Shown here one piece after another: positions 1 through 12,332 of a stretch of DNA of 64,000 nt. Below the pieces are notes generated by a model. The model was not told where the DNA came from. It was given only the letters and a program-made list of their open reading frames with translations, and did no database searches. How positions within the stretch are numbered: position 1 is the first letter of the stretch; the number at the start of each line of letters is the position of its first letter. A program made the translations under genes and the position numbers. Location: the NCBI RefSeq assembly GCF_001638985.1, contig NW_017265148.1, forward strand, positions 389,367 to 453,366, given 5' to 3'. This stretch comes from Phycomyces blakesleeanus NRRL 1555(-) (taxonomy: Eukaryota > Mucoromycota > Mucoromycetes > Mucorales > Phycomycetaceae).

Positions 1-69
1 TAGTTATGTATTTAGCGTACAAGGCTAAGTAATGTTGATATTGTGTTTTTCTTTATAAAAAATCTGTAG

Positions 70-1226
70 GATATTTTCCGCAAATATCCTCACCGTTATG
101 AAGGCATTATTCCTACTTTGTGCGAGAATCTGGATGCTCTTGATGAACCGGAAGCAAAGGCATCATTGACATGGATTATCGGAGAGTATGCCGAAAGGAT
201 CGATAATGCCGATGATTTGATAAATACCTTTTTGGAGAACTTCAAGGAAGAGAATGCGCAGGTAACAACATGATGATAAAGAGAGAAAGGCTATATTTTC
301 TAACAGTAAAGACATCATAGGTTCAGCTTCAGTTATTGACAGCCACCGTCAAGCTCTTCTTGAAAAAGCCTTCTGAAAACCAGGATCTTGTCCAACGTGT
401 TCTTCAGACTGCGACAACAGAATGTGATAATGCAGATATTCGTGACAGAGCATATGTGTACTGGCGCTTGTTATCTACAGACCCTCAGGCTGCAAAGGTA
501 AAAGAGATAGAGAGAGAAAGAGAGAGAGATTTCCTAATGTCTGAACAAAACAAAAACGTTTATTTATATTTATTTTTAGGCCGTGGTCTTGTCAGAAAAA
601 CCACCTATCGCAGGTGAAAATTCAGGCTTGTCTCCGGCTCTTTTAGACGATCTTTTGTATCACATCGGTACACTTTCGTCAGTGTACCATAAGCCACCAG
701 AGACATTCATTGCTGGCAAGAAATACGGTGCTGATAATGTGAACCGTGCCCAGGCAGAGTAAGCTTTACAAATGTCAAATGATTTTTTCTATTTTGTGTT
801 CAGAACAAATTAGAATTGATATTTAAATATTTTTTTGGTAGTCCTGGTGATGAAGACGATGTTACAGCTCCTCCTCCTAATATTCAAGCTGCTATTAAGA
901 ACAACGACATTGGCAATTTGTTGGATCTTGATTGGGATGAGCCCAGTAACGCCGCTGGCTCGCCTATTGTTAACGAAAGTCCTCGTAATCAATTAGGATC
1001 ATTGAATGATTTGTTGTCGATTGGGAACAGTGGAGGGTCGCGACCACCTGTTGAACAGAATAGCAGCAATATGTTGGATATGATGGATCTTTTCAATTCT
1101 CCTGCACCTTCGAGTGGTTCTCAAGCTACCAGCTTTTCTAATGATTTATTTGGATCTGCGTCTACCCAACCTCAGCAACAACAACAAACAAACCAACCAA
1201 AAGACCCTTTTGCAGACCTTTTTTAA
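70..1226 (+). CDS. APL2: Beta-adaptin of a clathrin adaptor complex (AP-1 type), C-terminal part
   Basis: This is the large beta subunit of a clathrin adaptor (probably AP-1), which links cargo membranes at the trans-Golgi/endosome to clathrin. The exons are 70-261, 321-497, 580-758 and 842-1226. They join in frame to about 311 residues; the N-terminal part lies before the window, and bases 1-69 are intron. Recognisable blocks are [62 protein letters not shown] and VVLSEKPPI, all typical of the end of the beta-adaptin HEAT-repeat trunk. The hinge carries an LLDLD clathrin box, then low-complexity Ser/Gln sequence and the terminus DPFADLF. There is no appendage (ear) domain, as is usual for fungal beta-adaptins. 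AP-2 beta is the alternative; the ear-less short tail favours AP-1. Confidence 0.9.
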
Positions 1227-1886
1227 AAATGACAATATAATACCAAAAATCATAACAGAAAATATATCTATAAAAAAATTGAACTCAATTTTTGATGCAT
1301 TTTATCTATTTAAAGGATTAATATAAATCAGCAGCAGAATACTCTTACAAGTCACCTATTATCCAAATGCACTAAAAACTTGATCAAATCTTAAAGATTC
1401 CTAAATTTGTTTCTGTCAAGAGGAGCAATTTTGATAATTGATTGATTAAGAAGATATATAAATTAAGTTTATTTTATTTTATTTTATTTTATATATATAA
1501 CTTGGTTAATGGATTCTACCAATACAAAATAAAAAAAATAAAACCGGAGATTGAAACAATTTGATAAAAAGGCAGTCTTTTTATTTTATATATATAAAAA
1601 AAATAAAAATTCTATTCAAATGCCTCCCCAAAAAAATATAGTAAAAAAAAAAAAAAATTAATTGATCTTGAATTTTTTTTCTTTTTTTTTTCTGTCCTTG
1701 TTATAATTTATTTATTTATTTTTTGACTATAAAATTTGACTCTCTCTTTCTCTCTCTTTTTTTTATTTATTTTTCTTCTTCTTCTTCCTTTCTTGGACTT
1801 CTTTTACTATTTGCTATTTACTTTTTATACTTATGTTTATATAAGCACTAAACACGCACACACCACACACAAAAATATAGATATAG
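1227..1886. other. Intergenic, T-rich and low-complexity
   Basis: About 660 bases hold the 3' flank of the beta-adaptin gene and the presumed promoter of the next gene. They contain repeated TTTTA units near 1470-1490, several poly-T runs at 1670-1700 and a CT-rich tract at 1740-1800. No open frame or RNA gene was recognised. Confidence 0.5.
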
Positions 1887-3297
1887 ATGGGTAGACTTAC
1901 TAGCATCATTGGTCAAAGCTTATTGATCAGTGTAGCAATTCTACTGGCCATCTCAACCTTAGTCAAGGCCCACTCTCCTCTTTTGGATCCTCCTCATATT
2001 AATCCACCTGACTGCGCAACCCCGGCTTTCTATAGTTCTCTTGCTAGACCTCTTGTCTGGTCATGTCTTGGCCTCACTGTTCTTTTGTGTGGTAGTCGAT
2101 GGCTTGTGAAAGTAAGTTAAATACATACATACATTTCTTTGTTTTTTTTTCTCTCTCTAAAAAAAATCTTACTTTTTTTCTGTTTTTTTTTTTTGTTTTT
2201 GACAGATGCGTTCAGCAATTGATGGTTCGTACGAAAAGAATTATTGGAATCCTTCTACAGACACCATGCCCTGTCGGTTTGAAATGCCTCGAATCCAACG
2301 CATGTCAACCCGTCTGGATCCAACTCCACCTATAACACCATCAACATCAACTTCGTCTGCAGTCGATTCTTTGATCGAACCAGAGAAGAAAGAGATAGTC
2401 TCAGAAAAGAAGAAGAAGAAGAAGAAGAAACCTACACATCACAACAACCACCACAATCAAAACCCAGATAAACAAATCGACACTCGAAATACATCATCAT
2501 CACTACAAACCATACAACAACCACAATCAACATCTTTATCAATATCAATATCATCATCATTATCATCATCATCATCATCACCATCATCAATCTTATTATC
2601 ATCAACATTAAAGTCAAAAGAAACAAAGACACCATTACAAACACCAGATGCCGTACCACAACCTATGGCCGCCATAAACACTACCGTTATTAAACCCCAA
2701 CCCGAGCACAAACCACTCAAGGAACCACAAGCCGTGACACATCAACGCAAGACACCTCGGAACAAGTCAAAATACTCAAAGCATACTTTGAACTGCGAAC
2801 CTTTAATGCCATCGATTCACACCAACCCATACTCGTCACCCTCATCACCCTCATCACCCTCGACCTCGACCTCGACCTTAGACTTGACAGAAACTCTTCC
2901 AATGACAACATTACCTGATACTCCTCTTCCTTTACTTAAACCACGACAACTGCAGAAACTGCAACCACGACAACCGCAACCACAACCACCTTTACAACCA
3001 GCCATTATCCCACCCACCCATCAACCAATCCAGCGCCAAAACTGGTACTCTCCCTTTTCCACTGGACTTGAGATCAATATTGCTGCTCGTCCAGGCCCCA
3101 GTCGTGACTACAAGCTCTTTGAAGACACCCTTATAGGTTCTGATCCGCTCTCATATCGAACTACTCCCATTGGCAGACCACCTCACCTGACCCCAGGATG
3201 GCGACCTTGGTCTAGCAACACTACCAATCACACAGACCCATCTCCACCTCATTTTTCATTATTTGACAGAAAATTGTCTTTTCATACACAGCATTAA
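1887..3297 (+). CDS. Orphan membrane-anchored Ser/Thr/Pro/Gln-rich protein
   Basis: Two exons, 1887-2111 and 2206-3297, give 438 residues. The intron starts GTAAGT and ends TTTTGACAG. The N-terminus has a hydrophobic stretch at residues 8-27 (signal peptide or anchor) and a second at about 52-72. A polar tail of more than 360 residues follows, built from runs of Lys (KKKKKKKK), Ser, Thr, Pro and Gln. The last 70 residues are less repetitive and include WYSPFSTGLEINIAARPGPS and RPPHLTPGWRPW, which looks like a conserved C-terminal patch. I do not recognise a family. With two hydrophobic helices the tail would be cytoplasmic if the protein is a hairpin. The tail has long CAT/CAA-type codon runs (2440-2600), so its length may vary between strains. 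The start follows a long AT-rich leader and is the first Met of the open frame. Confidence 0.6.
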
Positions 3298-3559
3298 TTA
3301 AAACTCACACACACACACACACGCATATATATATATATATAATATTACTGTATTAATTTGTAGATATATCGTATTGTGATATTTGATGGTACGAAAAACA
3401 GGTACAATCTTGTTAGTACCCTACATTATGAATAATCGATATTAGATTGCGTCATGAATTTGTAAACGTCATCTGAATCTTATCATTCGCATATATATTG
3501 TACCTATTAAGATGCTTAATCTTATTTTAATGATAAATCTATAAGCGCAATTGAACCTA

Positions 3560-4345
3560 CATTATAGAAAAAAAGTACAATAATTTTGAAGACTTGTAAC
3601 TTTTAAAGTACGACACGCGCTTACTAAGTTCAGGATGCTCTAAACTCATTTTAGTATCCTGAGGCTGATATTCAAATATGATTGTTTTGCTTTTAGTCCA
3701 GAAAGTCATTTTAGAGGAATATTGTACGTTGGACTGCCTAAAGGTTGCAAAACTAGTATTGATGAAATATGAGTCAGTGGAATTGACAATCAAGAGTAAT
3801 TTGAGCAGAATTGACAGAAAAAGAAGTATTTGGATGATGTATAGTTTGGTTGTCAAGGTTACTCGTATGCTTATTAGGAATAATGTATTTAAAGAATCAC
3901 ATGGAATCTATCTTTTGGCTTTTCAAAAGTAGGAATCAGGCATAGCAATGTCAACACAAAACAGGCTTATACTTTATGATAAAATAAAAATCAATAGTAT
4001 AGTATTTAGAGAATTATATATATATATATTAGATATAAAAAAGGTAGCAAGTAGCAGGTAGCAATAGATAATATGTATATGCATGTTATATAGCTAATCT
4101 ATAGCTTAGACTGTTACTAAATATCATATAAATCAGTACTTCTTCTATTATTTTGATCAATAGAAACCATAAAATTCCAATATAAAACATCATGCATTTG
4201 TTGGACTATTTATAAGAAGAATAGATATACCATATTTAAAATATTTGATTGGATTAGATGCAAAATAATCTGAAATCCCATAAATCATATTTGTCAAAAA
4301 GTAAAACTAAAAGGTTAAAATCTGGCATGTTAGTGACTATAAAAG
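3560..4345 (-). repeat. Degenerate copy of family B element (CACTGTAG-ended)
   Basis: Read on the minus strand, this stretch aligns by eye, with many substitutions, to the element at 28507-32778. Shared blocks include the segment around 3660-3700, which matches 32600-32660, and the AT-rich core 3920-4330, which matches 7800-8270. The outer end near 3563 (TATAGAAAAAAAGTAC) matches the family terminus CACTGTAGAAAAAAATC. The other terminus is missing where the LTR fragment begins at 4368. Small open frames here (for example 3557-3856 minus) are parts of this repeat and not a supported gene. Confidence 0.6.
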
Positions 4346-4367
4346 CTGTGCACCCAGACCTTTAAAT

Positions 4368-4938
4368 TGACGCGTGTTGAGTTTGTTGTGTGTGTAACTT
4401 GGTCAGAAAATAAGAATAAAATATATTGAAGAAGAATTACAAATGTAATTCTGGAGTACGAGTTCGGGTGGGAAAGAGGATAATAAAGAGAAAGGTGAAT
4501 ATGGAAGGGATACAGAGTATTTAGAAAGGCGATTGAATGTTCAACTTCACTCGGGACAGTTGAGGATGGAAAAGAAATAAAAGTGTTAAGGTAAAAGGTG
4601 AAAGGAGGTATAGGAACACTGTCGATTTCGCTCGGGACAATCCAAACAGGTAAAACAGCAAGGCACAGGAAGGTAAGGTAGAAGAAGAAAATAAAAATAC
4701 TGCTGATTTTACTCGGGACAATCAAGACAGATAGACAGCAAGGTACGAGAAGATAAGTTTAGAGAAGAATTTAAGAGAACGCTGTTGATTTCACTCAGGA
4801 CAATCACACAGATACAAAGGGACAGAAAGAGGAAAAAGAGGAAGAGGGTTTTGAACAGAGATATAAGACTTTAATGCGATGTATGATTGCTTTCCTACGG
4901 GTCAGGCAGAAAGCAATTCAGGGACGGTGATTTTAACA
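4368..4938 (-). mobile_element. Truncated LTR (same family as 61380-62525)
   Basis: The sequence is the reverse complement of the 3' half of the complete LTR at 61380-62525. The LTR end TGACGCGTGTTGAG lies at 4368, and similarity continues to about 4938 (GGACGGTGATTTTAA), where the two copies diverge. No internal retrotransposon coding region is attached, so this is a 5'-truncated remnant. Apparent open frames inside it (4330-4725 minus) also occur inside the other LTR copy and are not genes. Confidence 0.75.
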
Positions 4939-5367
4939 CCATACGAGGTAGACCGGCGTCCCCAGCGGGACTGCATTGAGAAGAAATAACCATACTATGA
5001 AAAGAAAGAAAAAACCGTTCGTCTGAGTTTATTTGGATTTTGTTATTATAAAGATTTATTGTAGCAATAAAAATAAAATAATAGTAAGGAATATATCTTG
5101 AAGCCATATTTTTTTTGGGGGTTTGTATTTTGATATTTTCAAAAAGGAAAGAAATTGTTATACTTTGTCATATACACAATTGGTATTGACAATTTTAAAA
5201 AAAAATTATTAAAATATTTGAAAAAAAAAACATAAAGATAAAGATAGGTATAAGCAGAAATAACGTGAATACAAAAAATACAAAAATAAAAATAAAACAT
5301 ATAGAAAAAGATTGGCATATTTGGATAAAGACATAGGGCAGAAAGCATATGATATGGAACAGATTAG
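4939..5367. other. Intergenic AT-rich sequence
   Basis: The segment between the LTR remnant and the Helitron fragment holds only AT-rich sequence, apart from a short GC-rich patch at 4940-4975. I recognise nothing coding in it. Confidence 0.4.
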
Positions 5368-5787
5368 TTAATTTCTAGAAAGCACTTCATTATAAACAAC
5401 ATTGTTTATATAGACATTGCTGGTTGCTTCGGTAGAAATACTGTCCATATCAACCATGATTTTTACTGAGTTTGGAGTTCGGACCCGAGAGAGAGCGACA
5501 TACAACTGCCCATGACCAAAGACATGGTCGGGAAGGTACAGACCAACTTTGTCAAGGATCTGGCCTTGGAACTTGTTGATAGTCATGGCAAAGGCAAGGC
5601 GGACTGGAAATTGACATCGCTTGAACTCAATGGACATGGTCGATCCAGTTGGGTTCAGCTTGATTCTGGGGATAAGCACCACCTTTCCAGCACTTGATCC
5701 AGTTACAATGGTAGCCTTGATGACATATCTGCCAAAGTCATTGCATATAAGGCGGGTACCATTGCAGAGGCGGTAGTACGCCGGGCC
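5368..5787 (-). pseudogene. Helitron helicase (Pif1-like) C-terminal fragment
   Basis: On the minus strand the frame reads YYRLCNGTRLICNDFGRYV, VLIPRIKL, FPVRLAFAMTINKFQGQ, KVGLYLPDHVFGHGQLYVAL and SRVRTPNSVKI, then a stop at 5368. These are the last conserved blocks of the Pif1/RecD-like helicase domain of eukaryotic Helitron RepHel proteins (the helicase motifs with FQGQ and LYVALSRVR). Only about 140 residues remain. The Rep nuclease and the N-terminal helicase motifs are absent upstream, where a zinc-knuckle sequence follows instead. It is a fragment of a rolling-circle transposon and not a working gene. Confidence 0.8.
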
Positions 5788-6816
5788 ATGTTGTGAGTGG
5801 TAGTTAACTGGCCGGGGACAAAATTGCGGTTCCTTTGGTTGTTAGGACACTGCAAGCTGTTACTCCGTTGGTGACCAATTCCATTACAGCTGGAACAGCG
5901 GGGAATAACAGTGGCAGTGGCAGTGGCAGTGGTGGTAGTCAAATCCAAGACTCTCTCAACATCAGAAACTTGCAAAGCCTCAAAAGCGGCAGTTAGATTT
6001 ATAATAAAAATATTAAAAAATAATTAATAATTGTGGCAATTTATATATAATTTTAAAAATTATCTCTGTCGCTCTCTGCAGTATATTGTTCTGTGAAGGA
6101 AAGGTCAATTGACAATAGTTGTGTGGGTACAACAAAATCCCGGACAGCTTCAACTCTTGGTCTTGAAGCAGCAGCTAAATAGAAAAATAAATAGAGTAGG
6201 AAAAATGATCAGAATTTTTGCTGAATATTAATCAATTACGCTATATTTATTTACCCCGACTACTCTCTGCAGGATATTGGGCAGCACGGGAGAGAGCAAT
6301 GATTTCTGCTATGGTGAGCACCACACGACTCTGGACAGCTTCAACTCTTGGTCTCGAAGCAGCAGCTAAATGCAGAAATATATAGAATAGAAAAAATGAT
6401 TAGAATTTTTGCTGAATATTAATCAATTACACTTTATTTATTTACCTCGACTACTCTCTGCAGGATATTGGGCAGCACGGGAGAGAGCATTGATTTCTGC
6501 CACAGTAAGTACCACAGAATTCTGAACAGCTTCAACCCTTGGTCTCGAAGCACCAGTTAAATAAACATTTAAATGCAGATGAAAGCAAATAAGTTAGAAA
6601 CTATGCAAGTCGATCCGATGAATTAAAGTAATCTGTTTTAATGTTATCTCTAATACTCTCTGCTTGATATTCTTCTTGGGCAGAGAGATTATCACTGGTT
6701 CTCTTTTGGGGGATCAAGAGAGTTTTGTGTCTTGGATTCAAAGGGCAAGAAAAATTTGATCCCCTGCTGTGACCCAATTGTTTACATGAAGCACAAATAG
6801 GTCCAGCAGGAGTCAT
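5788..6816 (-). pseudogene. Helitron-associated zinc-knuckle region with triplicated exon-like unit
   Basis: Upstream of the helicase fragment on the minus strand are two zinc-knuckle-like motifs: CSSCNGIGHQRSNSLQC near 5880 and CASCKQLGHSRGSNFSC near 6750. Both have the C-x2-C-x4-H spacing of CCHC knuckles that precede mucoralean Helitron proteins. Between them are three tandem copies of a unit of about 114 bases (6065-6178, 6254-6368, 6445-6558), separated by AT-rich spacers of about 75 bases. Each unit translates to a variant of SRPRVEAV followed by a sequence ending QYPAES. The middle and upstream copies end in GGTAAATAA and start after TTAG/TTTA, so they look like duplicated exons with introns. 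I cannot assemble one intact protein. It may be a Helitron ORF that captured or duplicated an exon, now decayed. Confidence 0.5.
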
Positions 6817-7487
6817 ATTGATGTTTGATAAATTGTAATTGGTTTTGTGATTAAGCTAAATTCAAGTGTAAATGGAGATAGATAAATAGTAAAGAAAATA
6901 TGTAAGATTATTATTTTTCTGAAAGACATGAACTTTACAGGGACCCTATATATACTCTTTTTCAAAATAACGATTGTACCAATAATGACAGACTTGTCAT
7001 AATTTAAAATAGATTTGAATCATATGTAAATCAACAACGTGCTGAAGTAATATGATAATTAGAATAAATTCAAGAGAATATCTTCAAGTAATAGTAGCTA
7101 AATTAAGTAAAGTATAGCTGTAAAAGTTCATTAGAATGTCTTGTTTATATATAATTTATAAGTATAATAATAATAATAGTTGGTAGTAATAAGAAAAAAA
7201 AATTTAAAGATGTTCAAAGCAAACAGTGATTTAATAGTAAAGACATTTTGTTATATGGACATGATTTACATTACAATAGAGATTTATCAATAATTAAGAT
7301 ATTGAATGCAATCGAAAGATGATTAGATTCCATATAACTCACGTGCAGAGTATCTCTCTTTCTTTTTAACGGTTTGATGTAAGTCATGTGATTTATAACT
7401 CCTTATTATTTTGTCTCTTTAATAAATAACACTACAGTATCTACTTTTCCCATTATTGAGATACTAACCCATAAACAATCCCGAATA
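6817..7487. other. Intergenic AT-rich sequence
   Basis: No convincing coding frame or RNA gene was found between the Helitron remnant and the next family B copy. The sequence is AT-rich with scattered poly-A/T runs. Confidence 0.4.
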
Positions 7488-8336
7488 CCTCACTTTTTAA
7501 TGCAATAATTTTTTTTTATTCTGTAAAGTCTTTTTCTTATTTCTCTTTATTTCTTTTTTTTTTCACAAGGTCTAAAATTATTAAAAGTCTCTAAAAGGAA
7601 CACACTTAATAGTTATGAAGGCTAGTATTAATAAAATACGAATCAGCAAAGTTGACAAAAGAAAGCAATCTGAGAAGAATTGACAGAAAAATATCTGCAT
7701 CAAGTACAATTTGGTTGTCAAGATTGCTCGCATGCTCATTAGAGATCTCGGTAGATTTCGAGAATCGCAGGGAATCTGTCTTCTGTTTTTTCAAAAGTAG
7801 GACTCAAGCATAACAATGTTAACACAAAGCAGGTTTATACTCTTTGATTAAAAGAATCAATTAAGAAATATACATGCCTTCATCAATATCATAGTACTTA
7901 GAAAATAGCTTTTTTTTTTTAGATAAAACAATGTAGAAAGTATTACATAGAAATAGATATATGTATATTACTTAATAAATGTATAGCTTAAGCTGCTACT
8001 AAATATCATAAAAAATAGTACTTCTTCTTCGCATACTTCTTTATGTTTAACTTGTATTATTTTGATCAATAAAAACCAAAAAAATTCAATATAAAATATC
8101 ATGCATTTGTTGAACCAATCATAAAGAGAATATAAATACCTAAAAAGGTAAAGATCTGCCATATTTAGAATATTTTATTGGCTTAGATGCAAAATAATAG
8201 AAAATCCCATAAATCGTATTTGACAAAAAGTAAAACTAATAGGCTAAAACAGGCATGCTATTGGCTATAAAAGTTACGAGTTCGTAACTCGGTACGAGAT
8301 CGGAGGTATAAATCCTGCCATTTCCTACAGTGATTC
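7488..8336 (-). repeat. Family B element, partial copy
   Basis: This copy is near-identical in reverse orientation to 28507-29327. It ends at 8336 with CTGCCATTTCCTACAGTG (the reverse complement of the CACTGTAGGAAATGG terminus). Just inside that is the palindrome GTTACGAGTTCGTAAC. Homology stops on the left at the same short sequence (GCATTAAAAAGT, about 7488) at which the Harbinger element interrupts the copy at 28507. A short frame of about 62 codons (7606-7794 minus) is conserved with 29044-29232, but it has no recognisable function. Confidence 0.75.
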
Positions 8337-8520
8337 TATCTATAGAATATGTGTATGTGTGCTTATCTTGTAAGGCTTTGATAAAATGTTTTGTGTTATA
8401 GGGTCTTGTTATAGATCTCTTGCTTAATATTGTTATCGCCTAAAAGCTATAGGTTATTGGTTAGTACTTTGTAAAGCCTGAAAGACTTGTCAACAATAGT
8501 AATAGTGAGAAGAAATAGAA

Positions 8521-8872
8521 AGAAAAAGACTTTACGAAATAAAACACAAGTTCGCATTAAAAAAAAATATCAGTAGGTATGACTGTTTCTGGTATAAGCT
8601 CAGATCCAAGGTACAAAGTTCATAGGGCTTGTTTGACCCTCTAGTTGATTTTTCTTTAATCAAGCAAGTAGTTCTCTCTATTCGGAAATCAAGATGGTTT
8701 CCTGGGTTGACGACGAGACTTTCATCTTCAAAATATTTCTCTAGAGCCAAAATAGGATAGAGATATTCTAAACTTGGTAAGTGCTAGATGGTGTTCAAAA
8801 ATCTGCCATTTCTTTCCAAAATAAGGCAGCTTGTTTCAAATACTCGTAGATTTTTTTCTACAGTGCAGGTTT
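8521..8872 (+). repeat. Family B element, other terminal part
   Basis: The segment begins with sequence resembling the inner part of family B (GACTTTACGAAATAAAACAC, with CGCATTAAAAAA at about 8549). It ends at 8872 with the second family terminus TACTCGTAGATTTTTTTC followed by TACAGTG, identical to the end at 32778. It is non-coding. The 660 bases between here and 9440 contain a further weak family-like patch at 8885-8935 but no gene. Confidence 0.6.
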
Positions 8873-9811
8873 ATATCATTTCTCTATTAGCCGAAAAGTA
8901 AAACTAATAGGTTAAAAGCTAACATTCTTATTGGCTAATCAAATGTATATAACGGTTGTATATATATATTATAAAAATAGGCTTGTAGAAGAAATTATAA
9001 ATGGCAAGGTTTATTATAAACTCTAGTGATATTGCCTAATATCAAAAAATTCAACCTTAAAACAACTCTTAAACCCCGGAAAATCTACAAACCCCCCTCC
9101 CCCTACAAAAGTGGCCTTTTTATTTTTATTATAGTGATCAATTGTTTCTATCTGTGATTATCTACCAAAGAAAATGCTCTAGAGAATACAGAATAAGAAA
9201 ACCAAGTAATAAAAAGCCTCTCATCTCGTGGTAGACTGTTATTTAATTTCAATTTAATTCACAATAGTATATATATATATGAGCTCACAATGTAGGGCTT
9301 GTACCACCCTTGTCTGAATTACCATGCTTTTCATTTCATACAAACAAAAGCACATACTCTCTAATATCCATTAAACTACACACTATTAAAACCAATATAA
9401 ATAAATAAAATAGATAGATAGATAAATAAAAGGGTCTGTGACTGTTCTTGAATCTATCCAACCTCCTCTTTCCAAATCTCTCTCTCTCCCCCCCCCCTCT
9501 TTCTTCTTTTTTCTTCTTCTTCTACTTCTACTACTCTCTTCCACTTCTTCTCTATATTTATATTGCTTGCTTGCTTAATTTGGTAGACCTACTTTATTCA
9601 TACCAATCAGCATACAAATCTCTTTTCATTTTCACTTTCACTTTCTTATTATTTGTAAGCCGTGCACTCACTCAGATACACACAAGCTTAAAAAAACAAA
9701 CACAAGAAGCAGAAGAATATAAAATAATAATATTATATACGATATAGATATATTCATTTACTTATTTATTTATATAAAAACGACAACAACAAAAACAATT
9801 CACAAAGCTTA

Positions 9812-12332
9812 ATGTCCGAAACACATAATGATGCAAAACGATCCAACAGTCGTACGAGTTCAACTTTACCTGATGCCCATCACCAAGTCAATGTAATGGC
9901 ATTGCAAATCAAGTCACTCGAACAGAGAACCCATGCTGTTACTGTTCCTCGTAATGCTTCGGTTCTTCATCTTAAAAGTGAGATTGAAACAGTCTTTGCA
10001 GTAGACACCGGAAGACAACGACTCATATTCCAAGGAAAGGTCCTCAAGGACGATAAGCAGTTGGCTGACTATGGTATGATTTTTATTGGTATTATTTCTC
10101 TTCTTTAAAAGAAAAGAATATATATAAAAAGCATTTATTTATATAAATGCATACAGCACATTGTGCTGCATCACATCTCATGTTATACGTAGAAATTACA
10201 TGTGGAATATATATAAATGTGTGTGTACGTTTGCGTATATAATATAAGCATTACTTTATATTACTTGTTACTTGTTACTCAACTTTATTATTTTTATTCA
10301 TTTATTTAATTCTTTACAATCAGCCAATCTCGATGACGGAAAAGTCATCCATCTTGTAGTTCGCCCGGTTGATGCACCTCAGAATCCAATGAATGGTATA
10401 CTTCTTCATTTTATAGTTATTGTTATATTCTACAAAAACAACTTTCTTTTTTTTTTGCTAAAAAAGCGTATGTCCCCCTTTATTAATTTTATTTTACTTT
10501 TCAAGACGAACCTCGTTCTCAAAGTTCTCGACGTGCATTCAGTAGAGGACTTCCACGTAATTTACCACCACTCTCCAGTAGATTTCCAATGATGGAAGGC
10601 TATACACTCATTACTGTAGATACCAGTATGGGTGATATGAGCGAAGCTAGTTCGGTAAGACTTTCGCTGCTTATGAATTATTACTTTTTTTTATACTACA
10701 TACACACACACACACATACATATATATATACTTACATACTTTTATTAATTTATTTATTTGCTCACTGTTTTTATTATTCTATTATTCTCAATATACTTGT
10801 AGTTGATTAGTTCTGTAATGAGTGGAATTTCTGGAATAGGGCCCGGATATACCGGTCGATCTCGTCCAACTACTACAAATACTGCAACTGGGGGAGGAGC
10901 AAATACTACAGGAGGTGATCATGCTGGTAATCGAGCTTCGGTAAGGAAAAAAAAAGACTAAAGATTCGCGTGCGTACTTGCGTACGTGCGTGCGTGTATG
11001 TGTGTATGTGTAAATGTTTTGTTTGTAAATATACTATGATTTAACAAATAATTAAAAGGCGGAATCGCGCTCAGGAATATCCAGTCTCAATCGCTGGCCA
11101 TTTGCCTTTTCCCTCGGTCAGAATCCATCTGATTTGCCACCAGCTTCGATTGCCGGTGCATTTGAATCCAGAACCCCAGCAGGAATACCTTTTCCCGTAA
11201 GTCAATGCTATATTATAAGTTGTTGTTAGGGATAAATGCACACACATACACACACATACACACACATATATATACAATTTGTATACCTATTTATTTAAAA
11301 ATTGTATTATGGGTTGGGGGGTTTTTTTTTAAAGTCTTCGGTAGAAGTTCGGCTAGTGAGAACCATGAATTCGATCCGAAATGTCCGGGAAATGCTCGAA
11401 GCACCTCTCTCAGAAGGTCAGAAAAGCTTATTGAACTTGGTCAAATAATAATCAATAATTAACATTTGGACCTTTTTTTTTCTCTTCTTCTTTTTCTTTT
11501 TGGGGGATCTGACTAATAGAAGTACCTGTAAACCCAGTCATTTCAAACTCGTCTCATGAGCAGACGCAGCATATTCGATCCAGGCTTCAATCAGGTGGTA
11601 ATCGTCAAGCAGCACAAGTTGGCGTAGTGGTGCGCGAACTTGCTGAATTGATGGAACTCGCCGTACCCCAACTGAATAGTATGGCTGACGCGTTACAAGA
11701 AGAGGGCGAGGAAGACAATACAGAAGTAAGCAAAGATCAGTCTAGCAAGATCATTCAATAATCTCATCTACTACTACTATTGCTATTTACAGGCAAACGA
11801 ACGACAATTTACAATTTACCAACGCACACTGCGTACTGCACGAATTGTCCAAGGCATGAGCATGATCCACCACTTGATTGGGTCTGTACTTGGGAATGCT
11901 GATATTGACGCCCAAAGTCCACGTAATTTCCTCAATCTGCGCCCCAGTCCAAGACGACAAAATTGGAATGCGATGCGATCAACTGATACTCCTGCCGCAG
12001 CAAATGGCACTACAGCAACTAATAATAATAATAATAATAACGACAACAGAAACAACTCCAGCAGCAGCAGCAACAGCAGCAACACTCCTGCGGCTGCCAA
12101 GAAGACAACAACTACAAATATTTCTGGTACAGAGGAGGCAGCTGTTCCTGAAGTTTCCACGGCCTTTTCACTTTCACCGACCACAGAAAAACCCTCTTCT
12201 GCTTCGCATGTTCGAAAAATGAAGCGTAAATTTGAAACTGATGGGGTAGTATCTTCAAAAAAGCACAAGGAAGAAGAAGACGAGGCAACATCAGAAGAAG
12301 AGAAGGGCAAGGGCAAAGAAAAGACAGACTAG
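9812..12332 (+). CDS. Ubiquitin-like domain protein, BAG6/Scythe-like
   Basis: Eight exons (9812-10073, 10324-10395, 10506-10654, 10803-10940, 11059-11196, 11335-11416, 11520-11725, 11793-12332) join in frame to 528 residues. Residues about 28-102 form a ubiquitin-like domain: MALQIKSLEQRTHAVTV, then RQRLIFQGKVLKDDKQLADY and DGKVIHLVVRP. The ending GKVIHLV is close to the UBL of BAG6 and related chaperone-associated proteins. The middle is Gly/Ser/Pro-rich. Two helical segments (VVRELAELMELAVPQLN, and IYQRTLRTARIVQGMSMI) resemble the conserved central helices of BAG6-like proteins. The C-terminus has Asn and Ser runs and a Lys/Glu-rich end (MKRKFETD, KKHKEEEDE) that could be a nuclear signal. 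BAG6 triages tail-anchored and misfolded proteins; that role here is inference. The gene is convergent with CWC27, with stop codons 445 bases apart. Confidence 0.75.

Noticed and set aside
11816..12316. 166-codon minus frame in the BAG6-like gene
   Set aside because: It is rich in Leu/Val runs that mirror the Asn/Ser codon repeats of the sense strand. The sense frame has domain support.
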